Shown: positions 32,172 through 41,323 of the stretch, piece after piece | How positions within the stretch are numbered: position 1 is the stretch's first letter | Layout: each line of letters opens with the position of its first letter | Origin: an uncultured Clostridia bacterium | GTDB taxonomy: Bacteria > Bacillota > Clostridia > Lachnospirales > Lachnospiraceae | Assembly (NCBI GenBank): GCA_948467395.1 | Contig: CAOKDX010000009.1 | Location: forward strand, 1 to 64,000 | DNA length: 64,000 bases | Reading direction: 5' to 3' | Position numbers and translations under genes: made by a program | The notes under the pieces: generated by a model | Database searches by the model: none | Told to the model about the DNA's origin: nothing | Seen by the model: only the letters and a program-made list of their open reading frames with translations

Positions 32172-32750
32172 ATGCAGGAGGCTTTTTGTTATCTTTTGGA
32201 GAGAATCCGGCGGCGCAGGGGGGAGACTGTGCTGATGGCCATTGACGGCAGATGTGCGGCGGGCAAGACAACGCTCGCCGCGCGTCTGCAGAGGGAGACA
32301 GGATGCTCCCTGATCCATATGGATGATTTTTTCCTGCGACCCGAACAGAGGACGGAGAAACGCATTCAGGAATCTGGCGGCAATGTGGATTATGAGAGAT
32401 TTTTGGAGGAGGTAATGCTTCCCCTCAGCCGGTGGGAGCCGTTTGCATACCGGAAATATAATTGCAGACAGCAAACAATGTCCCCCGCCATCCAGGTGGA
32501 GCCGGGGGACATTGTTATTATTGAGGGATCCTACAGCTGTCATCCCGTTTTATGGGATTATTATGATCTCCATGTCTTTCTGGATATCGACCCGCAGGAG
32601 CAGCTCCGGCGAATCCGGCATCGAAACGGAAGTCAGGCCGTTCCGGTATTCCGTGACCGGTGGATCCCTCTGGAAGAGCAGTATTTTGATGCGTACCGGG
32701 TGCGGGAGAGATGTGATTTCATTTATACCTCAAAAAGCATATCTCCGTAA
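32172..32750 (+). CDS. P-loop kinase, uridine kinase-like
   Basis: The 192-residue protein shows Walker A AIDGRCAAGKTTLA near residue 23 and a Walker B-like VIIEGSYSCHPVLWDYYDLH near residue 116, the layout of uridine kinase/phosphoribulokinase-like enzymes acting on nucleosides, pantothenate or vitamins. It starts 7 bp after the ECF S component and is probably co-transcribed. Its 3' end overlaps the convergent glutamine synthetase gene by 28 bp. The substrate is inferred only broadly. Confidence 0.8.
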   Translation: MQEAFCYLLERIRRRRGETVLMAIDGRCAAGKTTLAARLQRETGCSLIHMDDFFLRPEQRTEKRIQESGGNVDYERFLEEVMLPLSRWEPFAYRKYNCRQQTMSPAIQVEPGDIVIIEGSYSCHPVLWDYYDLHVFLDIDPQEQLRRIRHRNGSQAVPVFRDRWIPLEEQYFDAYRVRERCDFIYTSKSISP

Positions 32751-34834
32751 GCAGGTACGGGCCAGCAGGTTTTATCCACAATATCTTCCAGTGTATCAAT
32801 AGGATTGCGGAGATCTGCCATTGCCGGAATCACCACATCGCGGTAATATTCTGCCTGCCCTTTCCCTTCATCCATTGTATTTGCTTTGTCATTCACTTCC
32901 TTCAGTACGAGTACGGCTTTCCGTGCATCTGCCAGAAGAGAGGAGCATTTCTTCAGAAGTTCTGTCTGTACCGATACATCGGCGTCGCCACAGGCGCCCT
33001 GAATGCTGTTGATGGATTCGGCCAGCCTGGTTACATAGCCGATGACGGATGGGATATATTGCTTGGATGCCATTTTCACCATAGTCTTTGCCTCGATATT
33101 GATGGCCTTTGCGTATGCCTCATAGTTGATCTCAGCGCGGGACTCCAGCTCGGTACGGCTGAATACGTTCTGGCCTTCAAACATGGCGATGGTCTTTTCA
33201 TCTGTCAGGGAGGCGGTAGCGTCTACCATTGTGCGGACATTGGGCAGTCCCCGGCGCTCCGCCTCTGAGATCCAGTCATCGGAATATCCGTTGCCGTTGA
33301 AGATGATCTTCTGATGTTCCTTCAGTGTTTCGCAGACGAGCTCATCTACTGCCTTGTCAAAGTCTTCTGCCTTTTCCAGCCGGTCAGCCATTCTCTCCAG
33401 AACATCCGCCACCGTTGCATTGAGGACGGTATTGGCGTCCGCGATGGACATGGAAGAGGCCACCATGCGGAATTCAAATTTATTGCCGGTGAAGGCAAAG
33501 GGCGATGTTCTGTTGCGGTCGGTGGCATCCTTCTTGATCGGCGGAATCGTGTGGACGCCGATGTCCATCTTTTCTCCCTTGTTGCTGTGGGTGGCAGTAC
33601 CGGTTGCGAGGATCTGTTCCACGATATCCTCCAGCTGTTCACCCAGGAAGATAGAGATAATCGCCGGAGGAGCTTCATTGGCGCCCAGACGGTGGTCATT
33701 GCCCGGATTGGATGCCGACATGCGGAGCAGGGCGGCGTGGTCGTCCACCGCGGCAATGACAGCGGAGAGGAACAGCAGGAACTGTTTGTTGTCATAGGGG
33801 GCGGAGCCCGGACGGAGGAGGTTCTTGCCGGTGTTGGTCACAAGGGACCAGTTGTCGTGTTTGCCGGAGCCATTTACGCCGGCAAATGGTTTCTCGTGCA
33901 GGAGGCACTCCAGATTGTGGCGGCGTGCTACCTTTTTCATGGTCTCCATAACTAACTGGTTGTGGTCGGTGGCGATATTGGCAGTATCAAAGATTGGCGC
34001 CATCTCGTGCTGGGCGGGGGCAACCTCATTGTGCTGTGTCTTGGAAAGGATACCCAGCTTCCAGAGCTCGATATTCAGTTCCTTCATAAAAGATGCCTGG
34101 CGTTCCCGGATGCTGCCGAAATAGTGGTCATCCAGCTCCTGTCCTTTAGGGGGCATGGAGCCGAACAGGGTGCGGCCGGTGAAGATCAGATCATCGCGGC
34201 GCAAATACTGGCCGCGGTCGATCAGGAAATATTCCTGTTCCGCACCGACGGAACATCTGACATTGCTCACCTCTTCATCGCCAAAGAGCCTCAGAATGCG
34301 GACTGCCTGTTTACTGATGGCTTCCATGGAGCGGAGAAGAGGAGTTTTCTTATCCAGAGCCTCCCCCGTATAGGAACAGAATGCAGTGGGAATACACAGT
34401 ACCGTTCCGATGGCGTCTTCCCGCAGAAATGCCGGTGATGTACAATCCCAGGCGGTATAGCCCCTTGCTTCGAAGGTGGCGCGCAGGCCGCCGGATGGAA
34501 AGGAGGAAGCATCGGGTTCTCCCTTGATCAGCTCCTTGCCGGAAAATTCCAGAACGGCGCGGGAATCGGATTCTGCGCTCAGGAAAGAATCATGTTTTTC
34601 CGCCGTCACGCCTGTCATGGGCTGGAACCAGTGGGTATAATGGGTGGCGCCGTTGTTCAGCGCCCATTCCTTCATTGCGTGGGCAACCACGTTGGCGATC
34701 TCAGGAGCCAGTTCATTTCCGTTTTCAATGGTGCTCTTCAGGGCAGCATAGGTCTTTTTGGGAAGATATTCCTGCATGACCGCATCGTTGAAAACCTTTG
34801 TTCCAAAGACATCTTCAATAACATTTTTTTGCAT
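32723..34834 (-). CDS. glnN: Glutamine synthetase type III
   Basis: I place the start at the ATG at 34834 because GGAGG lies five bases upstream on the minus strand; the result, 703 residues, is the usual size of GSIII and twice that of the other types. Characteristic segments are EQEYFLIDR, NEVAPAQHEMAP, GVNGSGKHDNWS, GSAPYDNKQFLLFL and NRTSPFAFTGNKFEFR, which supply the glutamate-, ATP- and metal-binding residues. It makes glutamine from glutamate, ammonia and ATP. A promoter and a terminator-like hairpin in its leader suggest regulation at 34910-34990. Confidence 0.95.
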   Translation of the reverse strand: MQKNVIEDVFGTKVFNDAVMQEYLPKKTYAALKSTIENGNELAPEIANVVAHAMKEWALNNGATHYTHWFQPMTGVTAEKHDSFLSAESDSRAVLEFSGKELIKGEPDASSFPSGGLRATFEARGYTAWDCTSPAFLREDAIGTVLCIPTAFCSYTGEALDKKTPLLRSMEAISKQAVRILRLFGDEEVSNVRCSVGAEQEYFLIDRGQYLRRDDLIFTGRTLFGSMPPKGQELDDHYFGSIRERQASFMKELNIELWKLGILSKTQHNEVAPAQHEMAPIFDTANIATDHNQLVMETMKKVARRHNLECLLHEKPFAGVNGSGKHDNWSLVTNTGKNLLRPGSAPYDNKQFLLFLSAVIAAVDDHAALLRMSASNPGNDHRLGANEAPPAIISIFLGEQLEDIVEQILATGTATHSNKGEKMDIGVHTIPPIKKDATDRNRTSPFAFTGNKFEFRMVASSMSIADANTVLNATVADVLERMADRLEKAEDFDKAVDELVCETLKEHQKIIFNGNGYSDDWISEAERRGLPNVRTMVDATASLTDEKTIAMFEGQNVFSRTELESRAEINYEAYAKAINIEAKTMVKMASKQYIPSVIGYVTRLAESINSIQGACGDADVSVQTELLKKCSSLLADARKAVLVLKEVNDKANTMDEGKGQAEYYRDVVIPAMADLRNPIDTLEDIVDKTCWPVPAYGDMLFEV

Positions 34835-34909
34835 AGTTTCCTCCATTCCGCCGGACAAACGGCATACAACATTTTTGATCCTTACATATTTTAATAAAAA
34901 GAAAGAGAA

Positions 34910-34940
34910 AAAGGTGTCCTCACTGAATGAGAACACCTTT
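34910..34940 (-). terminator. Terminator-like hairpin in the glnN leader
   Basis: On the minus strand AAAGGTGT...ACACCTTT (arms 34940-34933 and 34917-34910) with an inner CTCA/TGAG pair is followed by TTCTCTTTCTTTTT. It lies after the dac stop codon but also downstream of the likely glnN promoter, so it may work as an attenuator rather than only as the dac terminator. Confidence 0.7.
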
Positions 34941-34961
34941 GTTCTGATATACTACGCATAT

Positions 34962-34990
34962 ACCATAGCACTTTTTTTCAGACTTGTAAA
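34962..34990 (-). promoter_or_regulatory. Probable glnN promoter
   Basis: On the minus strand TTTACA (34990-34985), 17 bases and TATGGT (34967-34962) with the extended -10 base pair TG two bases upstream. It would start transcription near 34955, about 15 bases before the hairpin at 34940-34910. Confidence 0.5.
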
Positions 34991-35009
34991 GTCTTTTTTG
35001 AAAAAAATA

Positions 35010-36236
35010 TCAGCAGTCAAAGTTTTCCATCCACAGCTGCAGCACATTCCTTATTGTATCAGAAAAGACAGATTTTTCAATGCTTTCTGAGGGAAAAACC
35101 GGTTCCCTGCAATAAAGTTCGTCGTTGATATAGAAAGAAATGCTTCCTGCAGGGGTGTCGGCATGAACCGGTGCATACAGCTTTTCCGGGATTTCATAGA
35201 CCACGGTGATGGATTCGGAACGGCCGGCCAGCGTCTGGATCTCATCCGGCTGCCGGCAGGAGACGAAATTGCTTTTTCCATCTTCTACCGGGATCCGCAG
35301 GGCGGTGAGATCCTGTACCGGCATGGTGAGAGGAGTATAATTTGTGAATCCGTGATCCATTAAATTTTTTGTGTCGGTCCATTTAAAGCTTTTGTTGGGC
35401 GGCCATCCGGAGGCCAGGACGCAGCTTGTCAGCGTTGTATTGTTTCTGCGGGCGGCGCCTACGAAACAGTAGCCCGCTTTGCCGGTAAAGCCGGTTTTGA
35501 TCCCCAGGGCACCGTCATAGTAGGAAAGGAAGGCGTCTTTATTGGATACGGCATAGCTGTGCTTTCCATCTGTTGTGGTGAAACGGTGGTTTTTTGTCTG
35601 TATCAGAGCGCAGAATTCTTTATTCTGGACGGCATAGGAAGCGAGCCGGCACATATCGGCGGCCGTACTGTAGTGATCCTCCGCGTCCAGGCCGTTGGGA
35701 GTGACAAAATGGGTGTCGGACATACCCAGCTCGGCGGCCTTCTGGTTCATCTGTCCGGCGAAGGCCTGGACAGATCCTGCCATGTGTTCGGCGATGGCCA
35801 CAGCAGAATCATTGTGGGATTCCAGCATCAGCGAGTAGAGCAGGTCCTTCATAATGTATTGAAAGCCCTTCTGCATACCGAGATGGACCTTGGGCATGGA
35901 GGCGGCATAGGAGCTGGCGCACACTGTCTCACCAGTGCGTCCGGATTCCAGCACGAGGATCGCGGTCATGATCTTGGTGGTGCTGGCCATGGGGGCTCTC
36001 TGGCCGCACTCCTTTCCGTAGAGGATGCGTCCCGATCCGCTGTCCATGACACAGGCGTATTTTGCCTTTAGGACGGGAGCGGCTGGGACATTGGCGGTGG
36101 CGGGGATATGTATTTTCTTTTCAGGAAGGAAAACGGGCTCCTCCGAAGGGGAGGGGCGGCCCTGAAGATCCAGAAAAATTCCGGCTGCGATCAGGATTCC
36201 CAGAAGAAGGACGGACAGGATTTTTTTATGTTTCAT
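35010..36236 (-). CDS. D-alanyl-D-alanine carboxypeptidase (penicillin-binding, DacF-like)
   Basis: The 408-residue exported protein starts with a signal peptide (MKHKKILSVLLLGILIAAGI). It holds the three active-site motifs of low-molecular-weight penicillin-binding proteins: SxxK as STTK (PMASTTKIMTAI), SxN as SHN (LESHNDSAVAIA) and KTG (GIKTGFTGKAGYC). It trims the terminal D-Ala of peptidoglycan stem peptides at the outer face of the membrane. A C-terminal beta-rich region without a clear anchor helix follows. Confidence 0.9.
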   Translation of the reverse strand: MKHKKILSVLLLGILIAAGIFLDLQGRPSPSEEPVFLPEKKIHIPATANVPAAPVLKAKYACVMDSGSGRILYGKECGQRAPMASTTKIMTAILVLESGRTGETVCASSYAASMPKVHLGMQKGFQYIMKDLLYSLMLESHNDSAVAIAEHMAGSVQAFAGQMNQKAAELGMSDTHFVTPNGLDAEDHYSTAADMCRLASYAVQNKEFCALIQTKNHRFTTTDGKHSYAVSNKDAFLSYYDGALGIKTGFTGKAGYCFVGAARRNNTTLTSCVLASGWPPNKSFKWTDTKNLMDHGFTNYTPLTMPVQDLTALRIPVEDGKSNFVSCRQPDEIQTLAGRSESITVVYEIPEKLYAPVHADTPAGSISFYINDELYCREPVFPSESIEKSVFSDTIRNVLQLWMENFDC

Positions 36237-36355
36237 TATAAGTACCCCGGAGTCGTTATTAACACATTATATGAGAGGCTCACAAAAGTATTACTTCTCT
36301 GAAAAAATGGTTGCTATTTGCCCCCAAAAGCGTTACAATTAAAATCGGATAAAAT

Positions 36356-36384
36356 TTGAGTTTTACATAAAATATGACTATTAA
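36356..36384 (+). promoter_or_regulatory. Possible promoter of the carboxyltransferase cluster
   Basis: TTGAGT (36356-36361), 17 bases and TATTAA (36379-36384) lie 19 bp before the start codon of the first gene of the cluster. The match to consensus is only moderate and no other candidate upstream is better. Confidence 0.35.
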
Positions 36385-36402
36385 GAAAGTGGAGGACTGC
36401 AA

Positions 36403-37779
36403 ATGAGTAACTCAGCTACATTATCAGCGAGAGACCGCATTGAGAATCTTGTTGATGCAAACAGTTTTGTTGAGATCGGTGGTTTGATCACAAAGAGAAA
36501 TACCGATTTCAATATGCAGGAAAAAGCAGTGCCGGCCGATGGTGTGATCACTGGTTATGGTATTATAGACTCCAGTCTGGTTTATGTCTACAGTCAGGAT
36601 GTCTCTGCCATGGGCGGTTCTGTCGGAGAGATGCACGCAAAGAAGATCGCATCCCTGTATGAGATGGCGTTAAAGGCCGGGGCACCAGTGATCGGCCTGA
36701 TCGACTGTGCCGGCGTCCGTGTCCAGGAGGCGGTGGATGCCCTTGCCGGGTTTGGAGAAATTTATATGGCGAAGGTAAAGGCGGCAGGAGTGATCCCGCA
36801 GATCAGCGCGATTCTGGGTTCCTGCGGCGGCGGTGTGGCTGTCTCGTCCAGACTGAGCGACATTACCCTGATGGATGCGCAGCATGGACAGCTATTTGTG
36901 AACTCACCGAATGCTATCGACGGCAACCGCGTGGAAAAGCTGGATACCGCAGGAGCAGCATTCCAGGCAGAGGCGGGTAATGTGGATATCGTGTGCCAGA
37001 GTGAGCAGGAGGTGCTGGAGAAGCTCCGTGAACTGGTGGGCCTTCTTCCGGCCAATGCGGCGGTATCTGCCGTGGAGGAGCCCGGGGATGACCTGAACCG
37101 TATGCTGACAGGCTTTGACGGATATGCTTCGGATGCTTCCGCGGCGCTGACACAGATCGCGGACGATACGAAATTTATAGAATTAAAGGCAGATTACGGC
37201 AGGGAAATGGTGGTTGGCCTTATGAAGCTTGCCGGTGTAACAGTGGGAGCGGTGGCAAATTCGGCGGAAGGCGTTCTTTCCACCAGCGGCTGCAAGAAGG
37301 CGGAACAGTTCCTGTATTTCTGTGATTCCTTCGGCATTCCTGTCATCACCCTGACCAATGTAAAAGGATATTCTTCCGCACTGGAGGAAGAAAAGACCAT
37401 AGCCCAGGCAGTGGCGGATATGACATATGCCTTTGCCAGTGCAGACGTTCCCAAGATCAACGTGATCACAGGGGAGGCTTATGGGAGCGCTTATGTAGCC
37501 ATGAATTCAAAGCATGTGGGGGCGGATCTGGTAATGGCCCTGGAGAAGGCAAATGTCGGCGTGATGGATGCGGCGGTGGCAGCGAAGATCCTATGCGAGG
37601 ATGATATTAAGGGATCTGATGATGTAAAACAGGCACTGGAGGAGAAGAAGAAGGAATTCGATGCCCTGCAGGCGGGTGCAGACGCGGCGGCCAGAAGAGG
37701 ATATGTGGACAATATTATTGAGGGCGATTCGGTGCGCAAGCATCTCATCTATGCCCTTCAGATGTTTGGAATGAGGTGA
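36403..37779 (+). CDS. Acyl-CoA carboxyltransferase subunit (12S/MmdA-like)
   Basis: The 458-residue protein belongs to the carboxyl transferase family (beta subunit of acetyl/propionyl-CoA carboxylase, 12S transcarboxylase, alpha subunit of methylmalonyl-CoA decarboxylase). Crotonase-like CoA-binding segments are seen: ISAILGSCGGGVAVSSRLSD in the N-terminal half and INVITGEAYGSAYVAMNSKH in the C-terminal half. At about 460 residues it is shorter than typical 510-residue homologues. Its neighbours encode a gamma subunit, biotin carrier, sodium-pump beta subunit and a 5S-like subunit, so it probably moves the carboxyl group between acyl-CoA and biotin. An AGGAGG-like GGAGG precedes the ATG. 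Confidence 0.8.
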   Translation: MSNSATLSARDRIENLVDANSFVEIGGLITKRNTDFNMQEKAVPADGVITGYGIIDSSLVYVYSQDVSAMGGSVGEMHAKKIASLYEMALKAGAPVIGLIDCAGVRVQEAVDALAGFGEIYMAKVKAAGVIPQISAILGSCGGGVAVSSRLSDITLMDAQHGQLFVNSPNAIDGNRVEKLDTAGAAFQAEAGNVDIVCQSEQEVLEKLRELVGLLPANAAVSAVEEPGDDLNRMLTGFDGYASDASAALTQIADDTKFIELKADYGREMVVGLMKLAGVTVGAVANSAEGVLSTSGCKKAEQFLYFCDSFGIPVITLTNVKGYSSALEEEKTIAQAVADMTYAFASADVPKINVITGEAYGSAYVAMNSKHVGADLVMALEKANVGVMDAAVAAKILCEDDIKGSDDVKQALEEKKKEFDALQAGADAAARRGYVDNIIEGDSVRKHLIYALQMFGMR

Positions 37780-37786
37780 TGGAAGG

Positions 37787-38152
37787 ATGGCAGAAGCAGT
37801 AACTGAAGTTACGACTATGTCAGAGGCGCTGATCAATACCGGAATCGGTATGGGTACTGTATTTGTCGTTCTGATCCTGATCTCTTTCATTATATATCTC
37901 TTTAAGTTTATACCGAAACTGATGAACAGGGAAAAGAAGGCGGAGACAGTGAAAGCTCCAGCAGCAGCGCCTGCGGCATCTGCGGCAAAGGCAGAGGTGC
38001 CCGCACAGGAGACAGCGGCGCCGGACGACAGGCAGCTTATCGCGGTGATCGCAGCGGCGGTTGCGGCACAGATGACAGAAGAGACCGGCATACCGGTGGC
38101 AGCGGACGGACTGGTGATCCGTTCCATTAAAAAACGTATTTTATCTAATTGA
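37787..38152 (+). CDS. oadG: Sodium-pump decarboxylase gamma subunit (OadG-like)
   Basis: The 121-residue protein has one N-terminal membrane helix (about 12-35: INTGIGMGTVFVVLILISFI), an Ala/Pro-rich linker and a C-terminal part ending RSIKKRILSN, the layout of OadG-type gamma subunits that tether the biotin carrier and the beta pump. It begins 7 bp after the carboxyltransferase stop codon with GGAAGG as ribosome site. The linker ends in residues resembling a biotinyl-like tail, common in this family. Confidence 0.85.
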   Translation: MAEAVTEVTTMSEALINTGIGMGTVFVVLILISFIIYLFKFIPKLMNREKKAETVKAPAAAPAASAAKAEVPAQETAAPDDRQLIAVIAAAVAAQMTEETGIPVAADGLVIRSIKKRILSN

Positions 38153-38171
38153 TCGAAGGAGGATTTGACTC

Positions 38172-38561
38172 ATGAAAAGTTATACAATTACAGTAAATGG
38201 CAGTGTTTATGATGTAACAGTGGAAGAAAAGGGGGGCGCTTCTGCCCCGGCAGCCACAGCATCTGCGCCAGTGGCAGCACCTGCACCAGCCGCAGCACCT
38301 GCGCCGGCACCAGTACCGGCAGCGGCTTCTGCGGCAGGCAGTGCAGGCTCTGTTGAGATTCCTGCGCCGATGCCGGGCAAGATTCTTTCTGTCAGGGCTT
38401 CCGTAGGACAGGAAGTGAAAAAGGGTGATGTGATCCTTCTTTTGGAGGCGATGAAGATGGAGAACGAGGTGGTTGCACCTCAGGACGGCAAGGTTGCCAG
38501 CATCAATGTAGCCTCCGGGGCAATGGTTGAGTCCGGGGATGTATTAGCTACGATGGACTGA
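38172..38561 (+). CDS. Biotin carboxyl carrier protein
   Basis: The 129-residue protein has a short N-terminal domain, a long Ala/Pro linker (about 23-58) and a biotinyl domain with the biotin-accepting Lys95 in EAMKMENEV. GAAGGAGG precedes the ATG. It follows the gamma subunit by 19 bp. It would carry CO2 on biotin between the 5S-like and 12S-like carboxyltransferases and the OadB-type pump. The separate carrier explains why the OadA-like subunit downstream lacks a biotin domain. Confidence 0.95.
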   Translation: MKSYTITVNGSVYDVTVEEKGGASAPAATASAPVAAPAPAAAPAPAPVPAAASAAGSAGSVEIPAPMPGKILSVRASVGQEVKKGDVILLLEAMKMENEVVAPQDGKVASINVASGAMVESGDVLATMD

Positions 38562-38626
38562 TAAGAAATCTAAGTAAACTAACATGTCTGCTGGCGCGGA
38601 CATCACCATGACCGGAGGTAATTAAG

Positions 38627-39745
38627 ATGGAAGTATTACAAAATCTTATTGACCAGACAGCATTTTTCAACGGTACACTGGATTGGCGCAGTTATGTTAT
38701 GATCCTGGTTGCCTTTGTATTCCTGTATCTGGCGATCAAGAAAGGGTATGAGCCTCTTTTGCTCGTTCCCATCGCTTTTGGTATGCTGCTGGTAAATATT
38801 TATCCAGATATTATGAATGAAGGGGGCCTGCTGTCCTACTTCTTCCTGCTGGATGAGTGGAGTATCCTGCCGTCCCTGATCTTCATGGGCGTGGGAGCTA
38901 TGACGGACTTTGGTCCGCTGATCGCCAATCCCAAGAGCTTTCTCCTGGGTGCGGCTGCGCAGTTTGGTATTTTCGGTGCCTACCTGCTGGCGATCCTTAT
39001 GGGATTCAACGGCAAGGCGGCAGCGGCAATCTCGATCATCGGTGGAGCGGACGGCCCTACCTCGATCTTCCTGGCAGGTAAGCTGGGACAGACCGATCTT
39101 ATGGGACCCATTGCAGTGGCAGCCTATTCGTATATGTCACTGGTGCCCATTATCCAGCCGCCGATTATGAAACTTCTGACTTCTAAAAAGGAACGGGAGA
39201 TCAAGATGGAACAGCTTCGCCCTGTATCCAAGCTGGAAAGAATCCTGTTCCCGATTGTGGTAACAGTAGTGGTATGTATGATCCTGCCAACGACAGCGCC
39301 CCTTGTAGGTATGCTGATGTTAGGTAATCTCTTTAAGGAGTCTGGCGTGGTAAAACAGCTTTCCGAGACAGCCTCCAATGCAATGATGTACATCGTGGTT
39401 ATTCTGCTGGGTACTTCCGTAGGGGCAAAGACCAGCGGGGCTAATTTCCTTCAGGTGGATACGCTGAAGATCGTCGTACTTGGCCTGGTGGCATTTGCCG
39501 TTGGCACGGCGGCCGGCGTCCTGTTCGGTAAACTGATGTGTATTGCCACAAAGGGCAAGGTAAATCCGCTGATCGGTTCTGCCGGTGTGTCGGCAGTGCC
39601 TATGGCAGCCCGGGTATCCCAGAAGGTGGGGGCGGAAGCAGATCCCACCAATTTCCTTTTGATGCATGCCATGGGACCCAACGTGGCCGGCGTTATTGGA
39701 ACTGCCGTGGCGGCGGGTGTGTTTATGGCAATCTTCGGAGTGTAA
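38627..39745 (+). CDS. oadB: Sodium-pump decarboxylase beta subunit (OadB-like)
   Basis: The 372-residue membrane protein has about nine helices and the conserved segments [19 protein letters not shown] and [19 protein letters not shown], where the Asp and neighbouring polar residues lie in the sodium/carboxybiotin site of OadB, GcdB and MmdB. It couples decarboxylation of carboxybiotin to Na+ export. GGAGGTAAT precedes the ATG. The neighbours decide which acid feeds it; with both 5S- and 12S-like subunits present the substrate is uncertain. Confidence 0.95.
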   Translation: MEVLQNLIDQTAFFNGTLDWRSYVMILVAFVFLYLAIKKGYEPLLLVPIAFGMLLVNIYPDIMNEGGLLSYFFLLDEWSILPSLIFMGVGAMTDFGPLIANPKSFLLGAAAQFGIFGAYLLAILMGFNGKAAAAISIIGGADGPTSIFLAGKLGQTDLMGPIAVAAYSYMSLVPIIQPPIMKLLTSKKEREIKMEQLRPVSKLERILFPIVVTVVVCMILPTTAPLVGMLMLGNLFKESGVVKQLSETASNAMMYIVVILLGTSVGAKTSGANFLQVDTLKIVVLGLVAFAVGTAAGVLFGKLMCIATKGKVNPLIGSAGVSAVPMAARVSQKVGAEADPTNFLLMHAMGPNVAGVIGTAVAAGVFMAIFGV

Positions 39746-39806
39746 GAACGGATTCGTCAGAAATTTCCAACAAGATTATGAGAAAATGTAAGGAGGATAT
39801 ATATAA

Positions 39807-41219
39807 ATGGCTGAAATAACCAAAAGACCGATCAAGATCACGGAGACAATTCTTCGTGATGCCCATCAGTCACTGATCGCTACCCGTATGACCACGGAGC
39901 AGATGCTGCCGATCATCGATAAGATGGACAGGGTAGGTTATCATGCGGTAGAGTGCTGGGGCGGCGCTACCTTTGATGCATCCCTGCGTTTCCTGAAGGA
40001 AGATCCCTGGGAACGGCTCCGCAAGCTGCGTGACGGATTTAAAAATACAAAGCTTCAGATGCTTTTCCGCGGACAGAATATTCTGGGGTATAACCACTAT
40101 GCAGATGATGTGGTGGAGTATTTCGTACAGAAATCCATTTCCAATGGTATTGACATTATCCGTATCTTCGACTGCCTGAATGATATGAGAAACCTGAAGA
40201 CAGCAGTGCAGGCGGCAAACCGGGAGAAGGGCCACGCCCAGATTGCGCTTTCTTATACGCTGGGTGATGCTTATACAATGGATTACTGGAAGAACATTGC
40301 GAAAGAGATCGAAGATATGGGCGCGAAATCCCTCTGTATCAAAGATATGGCGGGGCTTCTGACGCCGTATCAGGCCACGGAGCTGGTGACGGCGCTGAAG
40401 GAGGCAGTGGATATCCCGATTGACCTGCATACCCATTATACATCCGGCGTGGCTGCCATGACATATATGAAGGCCGTGGAAGCGGGCTGTGATATTATTG
40501 ATACCGCCATGAGCCCCTTTGCCCTTGGCACCAGCCAGCCGGCAACGGAAGTTATGGTGGAGACCTTCCGGGGCACACCGTATGATACCGGCCTGGATCA
40601 AAACCTTCTGGCAGAGATCGGGGACTATTTCCGTCCGATGCGGGAAGAGGCTCTGGAAAGCGGCCTGATGAATACGAAGGTGCTCGGTGTAAATATCAAT
40701 ACACTTCGATACCAGGTGCCGGGAGGCATGCTCTCGAACCTTGTTTCCCAGCTGAAGGAGATGGGACAGGAGGACAAATACGAAGAGGTGCTGGAGGAAG
40801 TGCCGCGGGTGCGTAAGGACTTCGGCGAGCCGCCCCTGGTTACGCCCTCTTCCCAGATCGTGGGAACCCAGGCTGTGTTGAATGTAGTGGCCGGCGAGCG
40901 CTATAAGATGGTGACGAAGGAGTCCAAGAAGCTTCTTTCCGGTGAGTTCGGTCAGACCGTTAAGCCCTTTGATCCAGAGGTTCAGAAAAAATGTATCGGT
41001 GATGTGGAACCCATTACCTGCCGTCCGGCGGATCTTCTGGAGCCCCAGCTTGAGAAGCTGGAGGGAGAGATGTCCCAGTGGAAACAGCAGGATGAGGATG
41101 TTCTTTCCTATGCCCTTTTCCCACAGGTGGCGACAGATTTCTTTAAGTACCGTGAGGCACAGAGGACAAAGGTGGACGCCACGCTGGCAGATAAGGAAAA
41201 TCAGGTGTATCCGGTATAA
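39807..41219 (+). CDS. oadA: Oxaloacetate decarboxylase alpha / 5S-like carboxyltransferase subunit, no biotin domain
   Basis: The 470-residue protein has the HMGL-like TIM barrel of pyruvate/oxaloacetate carboxyltransferases: TILRDAHQSLIATRMTTEQM near the start, the metal ligands in IDLHTHYTSG, and the PYC_OADA tail after it. It stops at KENQVYPV and lacks the biotinyl domain found at the end of complete OadA; the free carrier two genes upstream fills that role, as in 5S transcarboxylase. AAGGAGG precedes the start. It should exchange CO2 between oxaloacetate/pyruvate and biotin. Confidence 0.9.
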   Translation: MAEITKRPIKITETILRDAHQSLIATRMTTEQMLPIIDKMDRVGYHAVECWGGATFDASLRFLKEDPWERLRKLRDGFKNTKLQMLFRGQNILGYNHYADDVVEYFVQKSISNGIDIIRIFDCLNDMRNLKTAVQAANREKGHAQIALSYTLGDAYTMDYWKNIAKEIEDMGAKSLCIKDMAGLLTPYQATELVTALKEAVDIPIDLHTHYTSGVAAMTYMKAVEAGCDIIDTAMSPFALGTSQPATEVMVETFRGTPYDTGLDQNLLAEIGDYFRPMREEALESGLMNTKVLGVNINTLRYQVPGGMLSNLVSQLKEMGQEDKYEEVLEEVPRVRKDFGEPPLVTPSSQIVGTQAVLNVVAGERYKMVTKESKKLLSGEFGQTVKPFDPEVQKKCIGDVEPITCRPADLLEPQLEKLEGEMSQWKQQDEDVLSYALFPQVATDFFKYREAQRTKVDATLADKENQVYPV

Positions 41220-41248
41220 GATTTTATAAAGCTAATAGGGACTGTCGT

Positions 41249-41315
41249 ACCGGCGTTTTCGTATGCCGGTGCGGCAGCCATTGTAATTCAACGGCGTATT
41301 CCAATTGGCGCCGTT
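41249..41315. other. Two hairpins after the carboxyltransferase cluster
   Basis: ACCGGC (41249-41254) pairs with GCCGGT (41265-41270), and AACGGCG (41290-41296) pairs with CGCCGTT (41309-41315). Neither is followed by a T-run. They may end transcription weakly, stabilise the cluster mRNA, or control the methyltransferase gene starting at 41324. Confidence 0.45.
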
Positions 41316-41323
41316 GCGTTTGT

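Noticed and set aside
33314-33955. 213-codon rightward frame opposite glnN
   Set aside because: Antisense shadow of glutamine synthetase III with no support of its own.
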